Made by a program: the position numbers and the translations under genes
Shown here: piece by piece, positions 10,296-21,348 of the stretch
Numbering within the stretch: position 1 is the first letter of the stretch
Layout: every line of letters begins with the position of its first letter
NCBI GenBank assembly: GCA_015501605.1
Contig: JADNRZ010000004.1
Span: 1,364,001 to 1,428,000 of the forward strand
DNA from: Panaeolus papilionaceus
Lineage: Eukaryota > Basidiomycota > Agaricomycetes > Agaricales
Length of the DNA: 64,000 nt
Direction: 5' to 3'
The notes under the pieces: generated by a model
What the model was told of the DNA's origin: nothing
Database searches by the model: none
The model's input: the letters and a program-made list of their open reading frames with translations, nothing else

Positions 10296-11498
10296 CTATA
10301 CACTCGAATAGGTTTTGAGTGGCTGAGCAGTTGGATCCAAGCTACTCAGGCGCTTGCTGCCTCTCCTTTCCAGGGTTGGTACGTCCGGTCTGGACAGGTA
10401 CGCAAGTGAGACAGGGGCGCTGCTGCCAGATGTGGTAGTTGACCGCCTTGTGAGGCTAACCCCCGAGTCACCTCTATCCAGACATTCCAATGGAACCATG
10501 CCTTGCTCGCCAGCCGAGTTCATGCAAAGTGCCCACCCGTCGTCATATTCGGCCAATACACGAATGACTTCATCAAGCTCGATTCGGAGCTCATCAGGTA
10601 AGTTGGGAACGAATGTGCTGAGAACCTTGGCAGAGAAGGGCGATAGAATTTGGGGAGGTGCTTCTTCTAGATTGAGGGACTTTTGATACGTGGGGTTATA
10701 AGGGGCTGACAGGAAGGTTTCTGAGTTGAATGTCGAGATGATTGGGGACGTAAGTCCTGAATCGAAGGCGTCCGAGGTAGGGCGCTCCTCAGGCCTCATC
10801 TGAGGGACTGGGACTCGTTTTGGTGACTGACGTGTTGGTGACTCTATCTTCTTCTCGGCCATGGGGGGTGTGCTGAACTGGTATGTCCCCCCGTCTCCGC
10901 GGTAATCTTTGTCACTAACCGGGGCAGGCATGTTGAGCTTTGTTGATGTCGCCCAAATTGCCCTGTTCTTTCGCCGCCTCTTCCGTGATCGCGTCCTCCA
11001 AACAAAAAAGAGAACGGTTCCAACCAAAAACACGCAGGATATCACAATTCCTGCGATTGCGCCTCCAGTAATGGCTGATGACGTCGCAGCATTATTCTGA
11101 AGCGCAATACCACTTTCAGTGTTTGTTGGTACAGGAGATGTCAGCGACGTTGGAGTACGCGAAGCTGGGGTAACAGGTGGCGAAGGTAGACTGGGGATGG
11201 TTGGTGTCACTGGTGCTGCAGTTGATGTAGGTAGGATGGTTGGAGAAGAGTTTGTGCCAGTCGTGAGCAAGGATGTCTGGGTCTGGATCTGGGTCAACGA
11301 AATAGATTCGATGGTAGTTGGAAAGGGTAGTCTGGTTAACGTTTGTCTGGTAATTGTGATCGTAATTGGACCAGTCAATGTGAACCTGCCTACACCGCCA
11401 GGTGACCCCCCATTAGACGTTTGACGTTTGCCAAAGACGGGACTCTCTGGTGCCTGTTCCCGTAGTTGTTTTCCTGGACGTTGATACTGTACATACAT
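10296..11498 (-). CDS. Single-pass membrane protein with cytoplasmic SH3 domain (Fus1-like plan; array member 4)
   Basis: 400 residues from ATG 11498 (MYVQYQRPGKQLREQ). Outer part about 30-140: Thr/Pro/Ser-rich with the same beta-prone block as its neighbours (ITITITRQTLTRLPFPTTIE). Helix about 144-167 (GGAIAGIVISCVFLVGTVLF), then a strongly basic stop-transfer (RTRSRKRRRKNR). After a disordered linker, residues about 289-342 read as an SH3 domain: VLSTFVPNLPDELRIELDE, IRVLAEYDDGWALCMN and GMVPLECL, which match the usual order of Glu/Asp-rich RT loop, D-D-G-W and G-x-V-P. Yeast Fus1, a mating-fusion protein, has the same outer mucin / helix / SH3 plan. A role in recruiting Pro-rich partners at the cortex is inferred. 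No signal peptide is visible at the chosen start. Confidence 0.7.
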   Translation of the reverse strand: MYVQYQRPGKQLREQAPESPVFGKRQTSNGGSPGGVGRFTLTGPITITITRQTLTRLPFPTTIESISLTQIQTQTSLLTTGTNSSPTILPTSTAAPVTPTIPSLPSPPVTPASRTPTSLTSPVPTNTESGIALQNNAATSSAITGGAIAGIVISCVFLVGTVLFFVWRTRSRKRRRKNRAIWATSTKLNMPAPVSDKDYRGDGGTYQFSTPPMAEKKIESPTRQSPKRVPVPQMRPEERPTSDAFDSGLTSPIISTFNSETFLSAPYNPTYQKSLNLEEAPPQILSPFSAKVLSTFVPNLPDELRIELDEVIRVLAEYDDGWALCMNSAGEQGMVPLECLDRGDSGVSLTRRSTTTSGSSAPVSLAYLSRPDVPTLERRGSKRLSSLDPTAQPLKTYSSV

Positions 11499-12812
11499 GA
11501 AGCAGGGAAGAGGACAAGTCGCCTGTTGCCCAGATACCGAAATTTAAAAGCTTGAGTCCAGAGGCTTGCCTCTTGTGTAGAAATGAAATAAAATAGAAAT
11601 AAAGAAAATAAAAATGAATGAATGACTGGAATACCTGAGCCCAATGAGTAGAAAGAAAGAAGAAAAAACCAAAGTAAATGAATGGATTAAAGAAGAAACC
11701 GAACGACTGTGGCCGGTTGCCAATGTGGCGACTTCGGGTGGCGGTTGTCAATGAGCGGCCCAGCGATCATAAGTTGATTAGATCAACCCCTTCCGAAATT
11801 GTTCATCGTCCTCTATAATAAGGTTTTTGGTGACATGTCCTTGGGTCTCTCTATGGACATGGCTTCAAGAGATAAGTCGGGTAAGCAGGATTTAGTGCAC
11901 AGTGTGGAAGCATTCGGCTGTTGTTAGTGGAATGTATGGTCAGAGCGGCCGAGTTGCTGAGAACACTCCACACCCAACCTCCTCCCCAACTATTAGGTAC
12001 ATGCAAATATCCCTTTAATTATAGGGCTATAATTGAGGTGATGTAATTAAATATAAGTGATGCAACGCACACAATGCAATACCATGATGGATGAATTACG
12101 ATGGAATGCATTCGATGAAAAGATGGAAACCCTGGCCAACTGGAACTGATCTGTGTCCAAAAAATGTGCAGATATAGTAATACTAATAGGACACTCATTT
12201 CTCGAAGCTCAGGTGAGTGACAGCATCCAATATGGGGATGGGTCTCCGAGGCTAAGTCATATCCTGAATATGAGAAAATCAAGCGTTTAGGACGTTCAAC
12301 ACTTAGTCGTTCCAGCCAGAACAGTGGGATGAAGCCAGAATCAGCAGGTACGTAGTTGGCTTAGAGACAGTGACAAGCAGCTTGGGAGGTCTTGAGAAAT
12401 TGGTTTGCTGGACCCCACGAACCGTTGACCGTGTGATATGAGGTAGACGCAGAACAATATGAAGGAATGAACGGGTCCCAATTCTTTTCTTATTGCAGTC
12501 GGTGCGATTATGTGAATCTCAAAATTACAATGCACTCGACGCAGAGGATGTGTTAATCTTAATGGGTTATAATACATTGCGTACGTGGCTTGAAAGCGTT
12601 TTATCGACAAAATTCCTATAAAACAGGGGCGGAGTTGAGAGACACATCATCGAAAGTGTGTCTGGTATAAATATACCTATCTGTCCTCCATCTGTTTCTC
12701 GCTTGCGTGATGAAATTTAGCTGCATGAACAGTGAAATTACTCTTGGAAGGGATCGCCAATTTCTATCAGGGGCGGGATTCATAATCAACAATTGGAAAG
12801 GTATTGATAAGA
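11499..12812. other. Intergenic, 1.3 kb, no supported gene
   Basis: Upstream of the Fus1-like gene. Stretch 11580-11700 is A-rich on the + strand (T-rich in the sense of the gene). Small ORFs in both directions have no motif. Confidence 0.45.
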
Positions 12813-13806
12813 TTATGACAGTTCAAAACAAGCACCTTTGCGCAACAATTCCACCAATCCAGAGTCAATCAGATCGTCTTTCTCTTTCCTAGGTCCTCCA
12901 GATGGCTCTCTAGTCATTCCACCTTCCCAGTTAACACGTCCCGTACCAGAGCTATCACCACGTCTTCGCGTTTTCGCGTCTCGAGAAGAGCCTCCAGCAC
13001 CAAATGATGACCCCGTGGGTAGGCGACGTTTAGAACCTCCCGATGATGCCTCAGATGTGCGGCTTATGCCAGGGGTTAGTGCTGCTAGTCGTGAAAGGTA
13101 GCCCTGGCCACTTGATTCTTGGTTTGGTGCGTCCAATGAAAAATTGATCTCCTCTGGAGGTGGAGATCCAGATGACTCAGTAGACATAGATGGTGATCCT
13201 GGGTCTGGTGGTGAATTCATTTCTTTAATGTAGTGGTGGTCAATGCGATAATCAACGTCGCCACTGGTCAATTGAATGAGCTCACATGCTCCGACTCGGA
13301 TTGTTCACGGTCACGTGTCATATACTTTTACTTAAGTACTGCCCTGAGCATCGATTGCTTGAAATTGAACACCTTACCTCGAAGTTGACCAGCACCATTC
13401 TCAGACGCCGTCGTGGATAAAGCTTCGAAAAAAATCTAAGGAATTTTAACCCAAAAAAACCCCAACAAGTCATCAAAATTTCATTGCACTCTTGGTCCTC
13501 CATATGGCCACCAAAATCCCAAGTACGTCGGAACCGCTAGATGTGGGCGCTTGTAAGTAATGTATTACTGTTTACCATCGACTCCAATACCTGCACAATT
13601 TTTGGAAATAGCGGTAGGGAGCACGTCGATTGTACATCATAGCTCTCGAAATCAGGCTGTGGCTCATGGAATTCCGAGGTGGCCGCACTTGGGCGCTTTC
13701 CACCCTGATATTTCGTTGGATTGCATGCCATGATCATCCATGTGTCGCTCATGGAGACGACGCGCATACGTGGACGATGACCGCTGGGATCTGCGCAGCC
13801 GTTCAT
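12813..13806 (-). CDS. Unrecognised multi-exon protein with disordered Ser/Gly-rich C-terminus
   Basis: Leftward gene rebuilt from several exons. Exon 1 (from ATG 13806, MNGCADPSGHRPRMR) holds SEFHEPQPDFESYD and ends LPLFPKIVQ. It appears to join RPHLAVPTYLGFWWPYGGPR, then, after a 50-bp intron, IFFEALSTTASENGAGQLR. Reading then resumes with ACELIQLTSGDVDYRIDHHY and a low-complexity tail (SSFGAGGSSRDAKTRRRGDS) that ends near 12813. Two of the inferred acceptors are weak (AAG and GAG), so exon ends are provisional. The N-terminal and middle parts look like a conserved folded segment; the tail is disordered with a basic patch that could be a nuclear signal. I do not recognise the family. It is divergent from the transcription factor to its right. 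Confidence 0.45.
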
Positions 13807-13891
13807 TCGACATCTATTTAAGCGCCAGTCGGAACACTGTCATGTCATGATTATGTATTTGATTACTATCTCAGATTATCCTGATTTGCAG

Positions 13892-16683
13892 CCATATAGA
13901 TTCAGAAGAAGGCTCGAGAGCTGAGAAAGTACCAACATCTGGTCTTGGAGGCTTAATTTCCTGTGCAGAATGCCGGAGGTACGCTATGGTCAGCACCTCG
14001 TGATGCGCATTTTCTTCTAATACGTTCTTTCACGAGCAGATCCAAATTGAGATGCGATCGGTTCGAGTGTTGAACCTATGCTTATTCCACCACCTGTACT
14101 CATACGAATTTTCAGGATTTTTTCCTTGTTCAGCTTGCAAGCGGTAAGCACCGTCCGCAACGTCCTAAAGCCATTATTGTTGACTTGTCATCGATATAGG
14201 CGGGGTTGCGCAGATACCTGTCCTGAAGGTATAGCCGTCATTCCTTTTAGTCAATCAAAACCCCGTTTTTCTTAGCACATAAATTGTTCTAGGGCTTATG
14301 CAACCTTTCTATTTGAAAGGGAGAAGGTATGTGTGAGAAATCTGTTGAACATGAACATTCCCGTTGACCCTTGCTCAGAGACCTCAAGGACAAAACTTAT
14401 CGGCTATCGACGGAGATAAACGAACTCAAAGCTCGAATAAACCAGCTGGAGGCTGAGCTAGAAATCTCCCGTAATAATACATCTGCTTGCTCCACTGGAT
14501 TCTCTCAAGGAATACATGACCTTTTGGGCGCCTTTCCTTTTGGAAAAAAGACCACTCATATGACCTTTCTATCTTCATGCCTTATATGCCAGACAAGCCA
14601 ACGGCACTTTACATGACCCGTCTTTACTATCTAAAGCTCAATGCCAAGTTAGTATCTCCTTTACTTTGCGATACATGCGTTGAGATAAAATATCTTTTAA
14701 TCGTCGGATTAGGACGGGATCTGTCACAAGGGACGACTTTTTTTCGACAATATTTGACCCTATATACAACCATCACGCTAATTCGGCCTCACTCGAGAGA
14801 ATTTATCCTCATCGTCTCGCCATATTTTACGCCACTCTGGCGTTGGGAGGTTTGAGTGACATGGATGACACCCATATATTGGCACTCGCTAAGCAGTGCA
14901 TTTCAATTTCTCGAGCGGCTTTATCTTTTCTTCCGCTGACCCTCCGGAGTAGCGTTTGCTGTGCAACTGTGCAGGGGGTATATCTCATCATCGGTTGCTA
15001 CTCGTCGAAGATGTGGAGACAGGGATCTCAGAGGAGGCATGGATGTTGCTCTCGATGCTCACTTGTTTGGTATTTCAAGTAAGTCCATGGCATCTCTCTT
15101 CACTGCTGCATCTGACGACCCAACACAGCTAGAGCTACGTGAGGACTTGTCCCTATTATGCACAACCCACATTTTGATCGACGATTAACCGTTGATTAGA
15201 CATGGATAATGATATTTCTTTTCAGCGGACTGAACAAGAACGAGAAGCCGCTCAAAGGGTGCTTTACATCTTCTTTCACACCTTAGTTCGAGATTGCTAA
15301 ATATTTTACAGATATTTTGGGAAATAGTTACGTGGGAGGCATGGGCAGTAGGTATTCTACATTGTGCCCTAAAACAAGCTAATCCTCGTTGCTCAGAGCT
15401 TTATGTCTAACCGGCCCAGCTATTTCTCTCTGAATCGCGTCAACTGCCCATATCCCAAAAGACACATGTGCGGCATATCTCGCGCGACCTCTGAAGGTAT
15501 GAAACATTTACTGTCTTCGGGCATCACCCTGACTGTTATCGAACCCGAACGGCTTACTAGGGTCAGACTGGAAATACCGATTAACGCATTGCATGTCCCT
15601 CATATTCACCCATATTCATAGTCATCCCCAACCTCCTCCGTACTCGGTCATACTCGATAGCGATCGCATGCTTCGGGCGTTCCCTGTGCCCAGTTATGCA
15701 GCAAATCTCCGGCCTACGACGGGGGAGACTTTCCGTGGGCTGCGAGCTTGGACGAAGGAGTTCAACAATATATGATAGTTGTTATCATGAATCTTAGTGA
15801 GTTATACATCCACAACTCGTTTCATCAGTCTTCTTTATGTTTATCGTGGCCATCGTCATCTTCACCAGGTTTAGTCTTCTTACACCAAATATTTCTCACC
15901 GAAGCTTTGCGGCTCAATCCAGATGATCCATACTCTACGCCGTATCGTTACTCAGTAGGGGCAGTTATGCGCTGTTCGGCCCGCATCCTTCGTGGATTGT
16001 CCAGCATGTATTTCACATACACTTGTCAAATGGCCAAATTGTCTAGTACCATTTCAACGTCTATGCTTTTGGGATGCGTGAGTCAACATTATTTTCTTTT
16101 TCAACTGTTCACTAATCGTTCACGCAGAACGCTCTGGCGAATTTGGCCATGCGAAATCCACGATCCTCAGTTGTTCCGCCTGCTATGTGGTTTTTAAACT
16201 CGGCTATTGGCCTCTACGAGACGGTAGCCCGCCACAATGACGCGGATAGCCCAGTGAGCAGATTGCTGGTTAGTGCTTTTGCTAGAATCCTGTTATTTTA
16301 GCCTAAGCTGACTATTATCTTAGTCCAATTTGCTGTTGCTTAGGGAAAAAGTGTTAAATGTCATTACAGCTTCAATCCACCAACCACAACCACATTCCAT
16401 TTTACCTCATGGAAATCTGCACGATCCAGCGACGTGGACCAATTTCAGTGCATTACGAAGGCTCGACGCTGTTGTGGATTCCTTAGATGTTCAAGTCGAG
16501 GCCAGCGATGGTACCGGTAGCCCATATGAATTTTCAACCTGGATGGACATGATTAACCATGAGTGGGGATGGTCAAATTTTAATGTGGAGAATAACGCGT
16601 CAAAGGAACCAATGGGCGGGGCATTAATACGCGTCCCGGACCAATCTCACACGGAACAATCATTTTTCTCGAATGACAGGTAG
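13892..16683 (+). CDS. Zn2Cys6 fungal transcription factor (possible pseudogene: frameshift in zinc cluster)
   Basis: Many small exons encode a fungal binuclear-cluster regulator. The first half-cluster reads SCAECRRSKLRCDR across an intron after 13980; the second reads FPCSACKRRGCADTCPEG across an intron near 14143-14200. The two halves are one base out of frame at a run of six T (14118-14123); five T would give a perfect cluster. Next comes a leucine-rich coiled coil (TYRLSTEINELKARINQLEA) and middle-homology (fungal_trans) segments: IYPHRLAIFYATLALGGLSD, IFWEIVTWEAWA joined to SFMSNRPSYFSLNRVNCPYP, YSVILDSDRMLRAFPVPS, LHQIFLTEALRLNPDDP. The C-terminus ends SFFSNDR. The true start is not found; 13892 is the left limit of readable coding sequence. 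Expected to be a nuclear DNA-binding regulator; target unknown. Either a decaying gene or a sequencing indel. Confidence 0.6.
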
Positions 16684-17056
16684 GATAAAAAAACATTGCT
16701 ATCCATATTCAAGTCTTATGTATCTTAAAAACAGTTTTTTATTCCTTCTAGGTAATAAAGGTACACATTAACCCCATTCCTCAAGCCCGATATTGGAGAT
16801 GTGAGGTGGAAAAGTGCCCCGTTGTCCACACTCAGGGGTTAATTTTAAGTGCACAAGGCCAAGACCAAGTCGCGTCTGAGAATATTGGAATCGCGTCACG
16901 ACCAAATGACCGTGGGAGTACGAGAGTCAACAAGACTCAGAGGATTCGGTGTTGCTGGTTCGCAAGGGCCTTCAAACCCAACCCTCAATCCCTTATCTCA
17001 TCGTCTTGTACTACACTTGGTACCATTAAATACATCAGGCTCTATTTCTTCAAGCC
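16684..17056. other. Short intergenic stretch before the FAN1-type gene
   Basis: Holds an open reading frame (from about 16849) without recognisable motifs. It could include an upstream exon of the nuclease gene, but no join could be supported. Confidence 0.35.
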
Positions 17057-20000
17057 ATGTCAAATTCCAGCGGAAGGTACAAACAACGACTAATTTTCTG
17101 TGGTGGAGAGCTGGCACCAACAACACTCAATGAAATTGATATCCGTCTGGAGACACGCGACGCGGCAATTGCGCTAAAGCAAGAGGAAGAAAGCCAAATA
17201 CTTCAACCAAGTCAAGATGCACCAGCCCCCAAGAAGCAGCGAAGCAACAGGCCGTCTGCATATGTTACCGTGTTTGAAAGTGCGCCGCAAGATTATGCAG
17301 AATGATTGATGCAAGAACTGACTGGCAATTTGTATCGCAAGGCATGATAGCTGCTGTTGTACAAGGAGAGGAGCATCTGTTGTCGCAAAAGGAGCGCAAT
17401 ATTTTGGCCATGTTCAGTCTCTCCAATTGTTCGTCATATTTTAACTGCGCATGAGGTTTTTCGAGTTCTAATCATGAGCAGACTATGTTCGCTACTGTTT
17501 GACGCGTCTTTTAATGCGCAAACCTAAGCAATGGATACCAATCTCCTCTCTAGCAGCATTTTACAATGAAATTGAAGAATTTGCGACACCATCACTCCAC
17601 TTTCTGTGTCTACCTATAGACTATTCTGTGCTAAACAAAGACTCACGAGAAGCACAGGAGGAAAAAGTAGAGGCTGTCTTTCAGGAGCTTGTAGGGCAAA
17701 TAAAGGCGGTCAACGAGGGAAAATTGACAAAGGAGCCATCCACAGGGGTCATTGACCTCACCTTGGATGAAGGGATACCAAGTAAACCAACAGTTGCACC
17801 TCCACGGTTCTGCACCCCTGCACCTCCTCAAAATGCAAAGGCTGGTCCTTCGCGTCTCCCAACCGAGGAAGAAGAAACTCTGTCTGAATTTCTTCATCGT
17901 AATATCGGCGAACTCAACCTGGACTTTTTCTGTGAAGACGAATCCGCCATGACGCTCGATGATACCCTTAATACCCTTAGCAAAGATCAGCTTATGGAGA
18001 TGGCCCAGGAGTTTAAATGTAAATTAGGGAAGGCCCCTAAGGTATGTGCCAATTCATGAAAGATTGATTTTATATATTTATATTGGGATTTACAGAAAAC
18101 GGATATTCTTGAATGTCTTCGGAAGATCGCACTGGATCAGGGTATCATCAAATTTGCATCCCCTTCGAGGAAGGGGAAGAAAAACCTCAAGCCAGATGGC
18201 TTTCGACAGACTCAGTTGTCGTTTGCCTCAAAAAAGCCTAAAGAGAGTGTCGCTGACCGTATGCGATCAAGGGCACTGAGCAAGCTTGGTGGGTGCATTC
18301 AGCCATGTCCAGCGTTTTAATTCATTTCGTTATTCTGTAATCAGGACCGTGCATTCGGGTAAACTATGACTTCTATCGCCTTGCACACCGCCTGCACATA
18401 ATCTGTTATCGTGAAATGGATAGACCGACCACGCTTTGTCTTCCGGAGCTTCTTAGCACATTCAAGAAACGACACTACACAGCAGTTGAGCATAATCGAA
18501 CTACAGATATATGGAGGGAGCGGCAGGAGCTCCTAGATTACGAGAAATCCTTGGAGATAAATAGACGGCTGGACGAAGAGTTGGAGCGAGTGGCTCAGAT
18601 GAAGACGGCGCCTGCTAATAAAACTCCTGCTCCAGCTAGCATATCATCCGGAGCCATCGGTACTATCAACAAGCAGACGACACCATTACGGAGACCTGCC
18701 TCCACCAGCAATCTCAAATCCGACCGAGAAACGCCCTTTATGGATGTTGACGTCAATGAAGGGCGCGCTGCAAGCGAGGTACCTGCGGCGGTGAAGAAAG
18801 AAGAAGTCTTGAAGGGGCATTTGGAGACATGGCTTCTTCCTAAATGGCAAGAACTGGTTCGAGCCAAGGACACTGAGGATTATGCGAACAGACCTCCTGG
18901 TTTGGCAAGGTTCGAGAGTGGTAAGCAAACTTTTTTTTGTGCCCTTGTCTTTAAGTGACAGCTGTTCAGGTTATGTGTATACCCGCTTGGTTAATAAAGC
19001 TGCTACGGCTTATGGTCCTCTGAAAGAGTATCATAAAGAGCTACAGGTACTAGAGATGCTTTTAGCTCAAAAGCATTGGCGGAAAAGTAAACGGGGAGAG
19101 TGGTATGAACGGCGAGCTGTCATATATGGGCATTTAGCACGCGGCCCAGAAAAGACTGCTTACCTTCGTCAAAGTCTGGAAGGGCTAAAGGACGCTCTAA
19201 GGGATGAAGACACTGGAACAGGTAAGAAACATTCTGGTATGTTGAGCATGAAGCTAACCTCATACATAGTGTATCGTCCAAAGTTCATAAAGCGTATTGC
19301 CCAGCTCGAGAAGGTTCTCAAGATCCCTGAAGAGGAGCAGTCGAAGTGTGAAGGAAAACTCAAGGCCCCAAACGTCATTTCGATTAATGCTGAGAAGGTG
19401 GATCCCGAAAATCTTCCTGAAGATATGCAAGATGAGGCAGATCTTGATGAAGAAAAGGAGAACTGGCGCGATACTACGCTGACGCAATATAACTTCGTTC
19501 GGGAAGGAGCAGGAGTACCCTCAGTTGTAAAGCTTGTGGAGGCGAACGAGGTCAGTTAAAGTTGTTTGTGGCGTTTAATCAGATTGGACTCACGATCGCC
19601 TTAGCCTTCAAAGAAAATGGGCAAATCAAAATGGCGTGGCCGACATGGCACCATTGTTGATGTAGAGACTCGAGTTTTGCAACACTACGAAGATCTGGGG
19701 TACAAAGGGCAAGTTTGTCGCTGCGTGTCTAATGTGAGCTTGTGATAGCTGATGCGTATAACCTTAGGATGCACGCTGAGACCAGCATCTTAACGATGCT
19801 TTTCGCTCTTCTGTTCTGGGATATTATCTTCGCCAGTGTTCCGGGTGCCTTTGAGACACCTTTCCAGACATGCCCACTCGATATGTTTGAGGACGCATTT
19901 TATTATGCTCGCAAACAGTTGATCGAAGCCCGCCTAGCTCAAATCCGTGGAGGCAAATTCTGCGAGATTTTGAGCAGACATGATGATCAATACCGACCCA

Positions 20001-20565
20001 AAGGTACCTGGTGTCTGGGTGTGAATTGGGAGCTCTGCACAAAGCAAGAATTGTTGCAAATAGTCGAGGTACGTTCAATCATACCACTATGCTTTCATTC
20101 ATGACATTAATGTTGACTCTTTTACCAACCCACAAGTGCATGGGTGGTAATTCCCTCGCTCACATCTGTAACCTCTTTTGTCAAGACTACAGCGGACGAT
20201 CAAGCGGTGGGCCAGATCTCATTATATGGAATTACTCGAGGAAAGTCTGCAAGTTCGTCGAGGTCAAAGGACCAGGTGATACTGCAAAAGCCAACCAAAC
20301 ACTCTGGTTCGACTCGTTAAAGCGGGCTGACTCTGACATCGATTTGTGTAAAGTGGTTGATGTCAATGAGCCGCCTAAACAGAAAAAGCCGACCAAACCC
20401 GCTTCCGCCACTAAGCGGAAAAAAACGGCGGAGCCCCAGTTCGAATCCGAACCGTCCTCCGAGGTGAACTATGACTTGCTCGACGACTCTGATACAGATG
20501 ACAAGACCGTGACAGCCCCTGTACAAGCGCGATCACCCAAGAAGAGGAGATTATCAGCAGAATGA
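17057..20565 (+). CDS. FAN1: FAN1-type structure-specific nuclease with VRR-NUC domain
   Basis: About a dozen exons; start taken at ATG 17057 (MSNSSGRYKQRL). Removing introns 17280-17341 and 17429-17481 gives YVTVFESMIAAVVQGEEHLL and YYVRYCLTRLLMRKPKQW, the FAN1 N-terminal block. A SAP-like segment follows (LSKDQLMEMAQEFKCKLGK then KTDILECLRKIA), then a TPR-like helical part (YGPLKEYHKELQVLEMLLAQ, WYERRAVIYGHLARG). The C-terminal VRR-NUC domain has HAETSILTMLFALLFWDIIF (metal-binding Glu), GGPDLIIW (Asp) and FVEVKGPGDT (Glu-Lys), so the active site looks intact. FAN1 cuts branched DNA during interstrand crosslink repair in the nucleus. No UBZ zinc finger is seen at the N-terminus, as is usual in fungi. 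The acidic/basic tail ends SPKKRRLSAE, a likely nuclear signal. Confidence 0.9.
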
Positions 20566-21348
20566 AAGACCAAATCTGAATCCGAATCATCTCTTGTTTG
20601 ATCAATCCTGGATTTTTCCGGCTCTATTTTTACGACTATTTCCGTCTATTTATGTGCCGATTTATACATTTTATCCTGGTATTATTAAGGTTTATCTATT
20701 CCTTGTATTGTATACTAAACCACTAGAACCTTCACAGCAATATCTACTTGCCTTTACTTGAATTAATATTGATACAAGTTTTCAGTCATCACATTCATTA
20801 TGAAATAACCGCCGACCAGGAAGCCACGTATTGAAATAGATATCTCACGATACCATGGGTTTTGATCGAACGCGGCTTTGTGGCCGGGAAACGCGTAACC
20901 TCTTTTACAAAGCTCGCAACATACCAACGAACCGTGACACCCCGATATATACACCCCGAAACCTCCCTCGATGATTATTTTTGATCCTAGTGTAAGCATT
21001 TGGGTTAGTTCATGGAGAAATAAGGTAGTAGTTTACTTGAAATGTCCATTTTCTGGCTCCGATTTGCTGAATTCTAGTTTGAAGCCGTGAAGAACGCATT
21101 GCGGCGCAGTCGCTTCTGTATAACCCATGCGCTACTCCGTGTCCATGATGATTGTCAAAGCCAATTCATAACCGCTTTCTCATGTTATACTTGGCTTGAA
21201 TCAGCATGCTGAATCATCGGAACACCAAAAACAGCCTTGGGAACTCGGTGCAAACCTTCTTGATTATAGGACATCTACCAATAATAATAATGCACTATTG
21301 CCTTTGCTGACTGACTGCCACGTTCATCCCCTCGCTTCCTCCACGGCG
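20566..21348. other. Intergenic, about 0.8 kb; possible tiny leftward gene
   Basis: A leftward reading may join MDIS (ATG near 21048) through a 50-bp GT-AG intron to SKIIIEGGFGVYISGCHG and end near 20763, giving about 80 residues with four Cys. No family is recognised and the call is weak. The right part is the promoter region of the flippase gene. Confidence 0.25.

Noticed and set aside
11413..11751. Leftward ORF rich in Phe/Tyr overlapping the Fus1-like start, as a possible signal-peptide exon
   Set aside because: The aromatic content comes from an A/T-rich tract, and no splice join keeps the frame with the gene.
21045..21135. tRNA-like D-arm (leftward GTAGCGCATGGGTT) with a downstream hairpin
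   Set aside because: No cloverleaf could be closed: no T-arm with the usual GGTTCRANNCC and no paired acceptor ends at a sensible distance.
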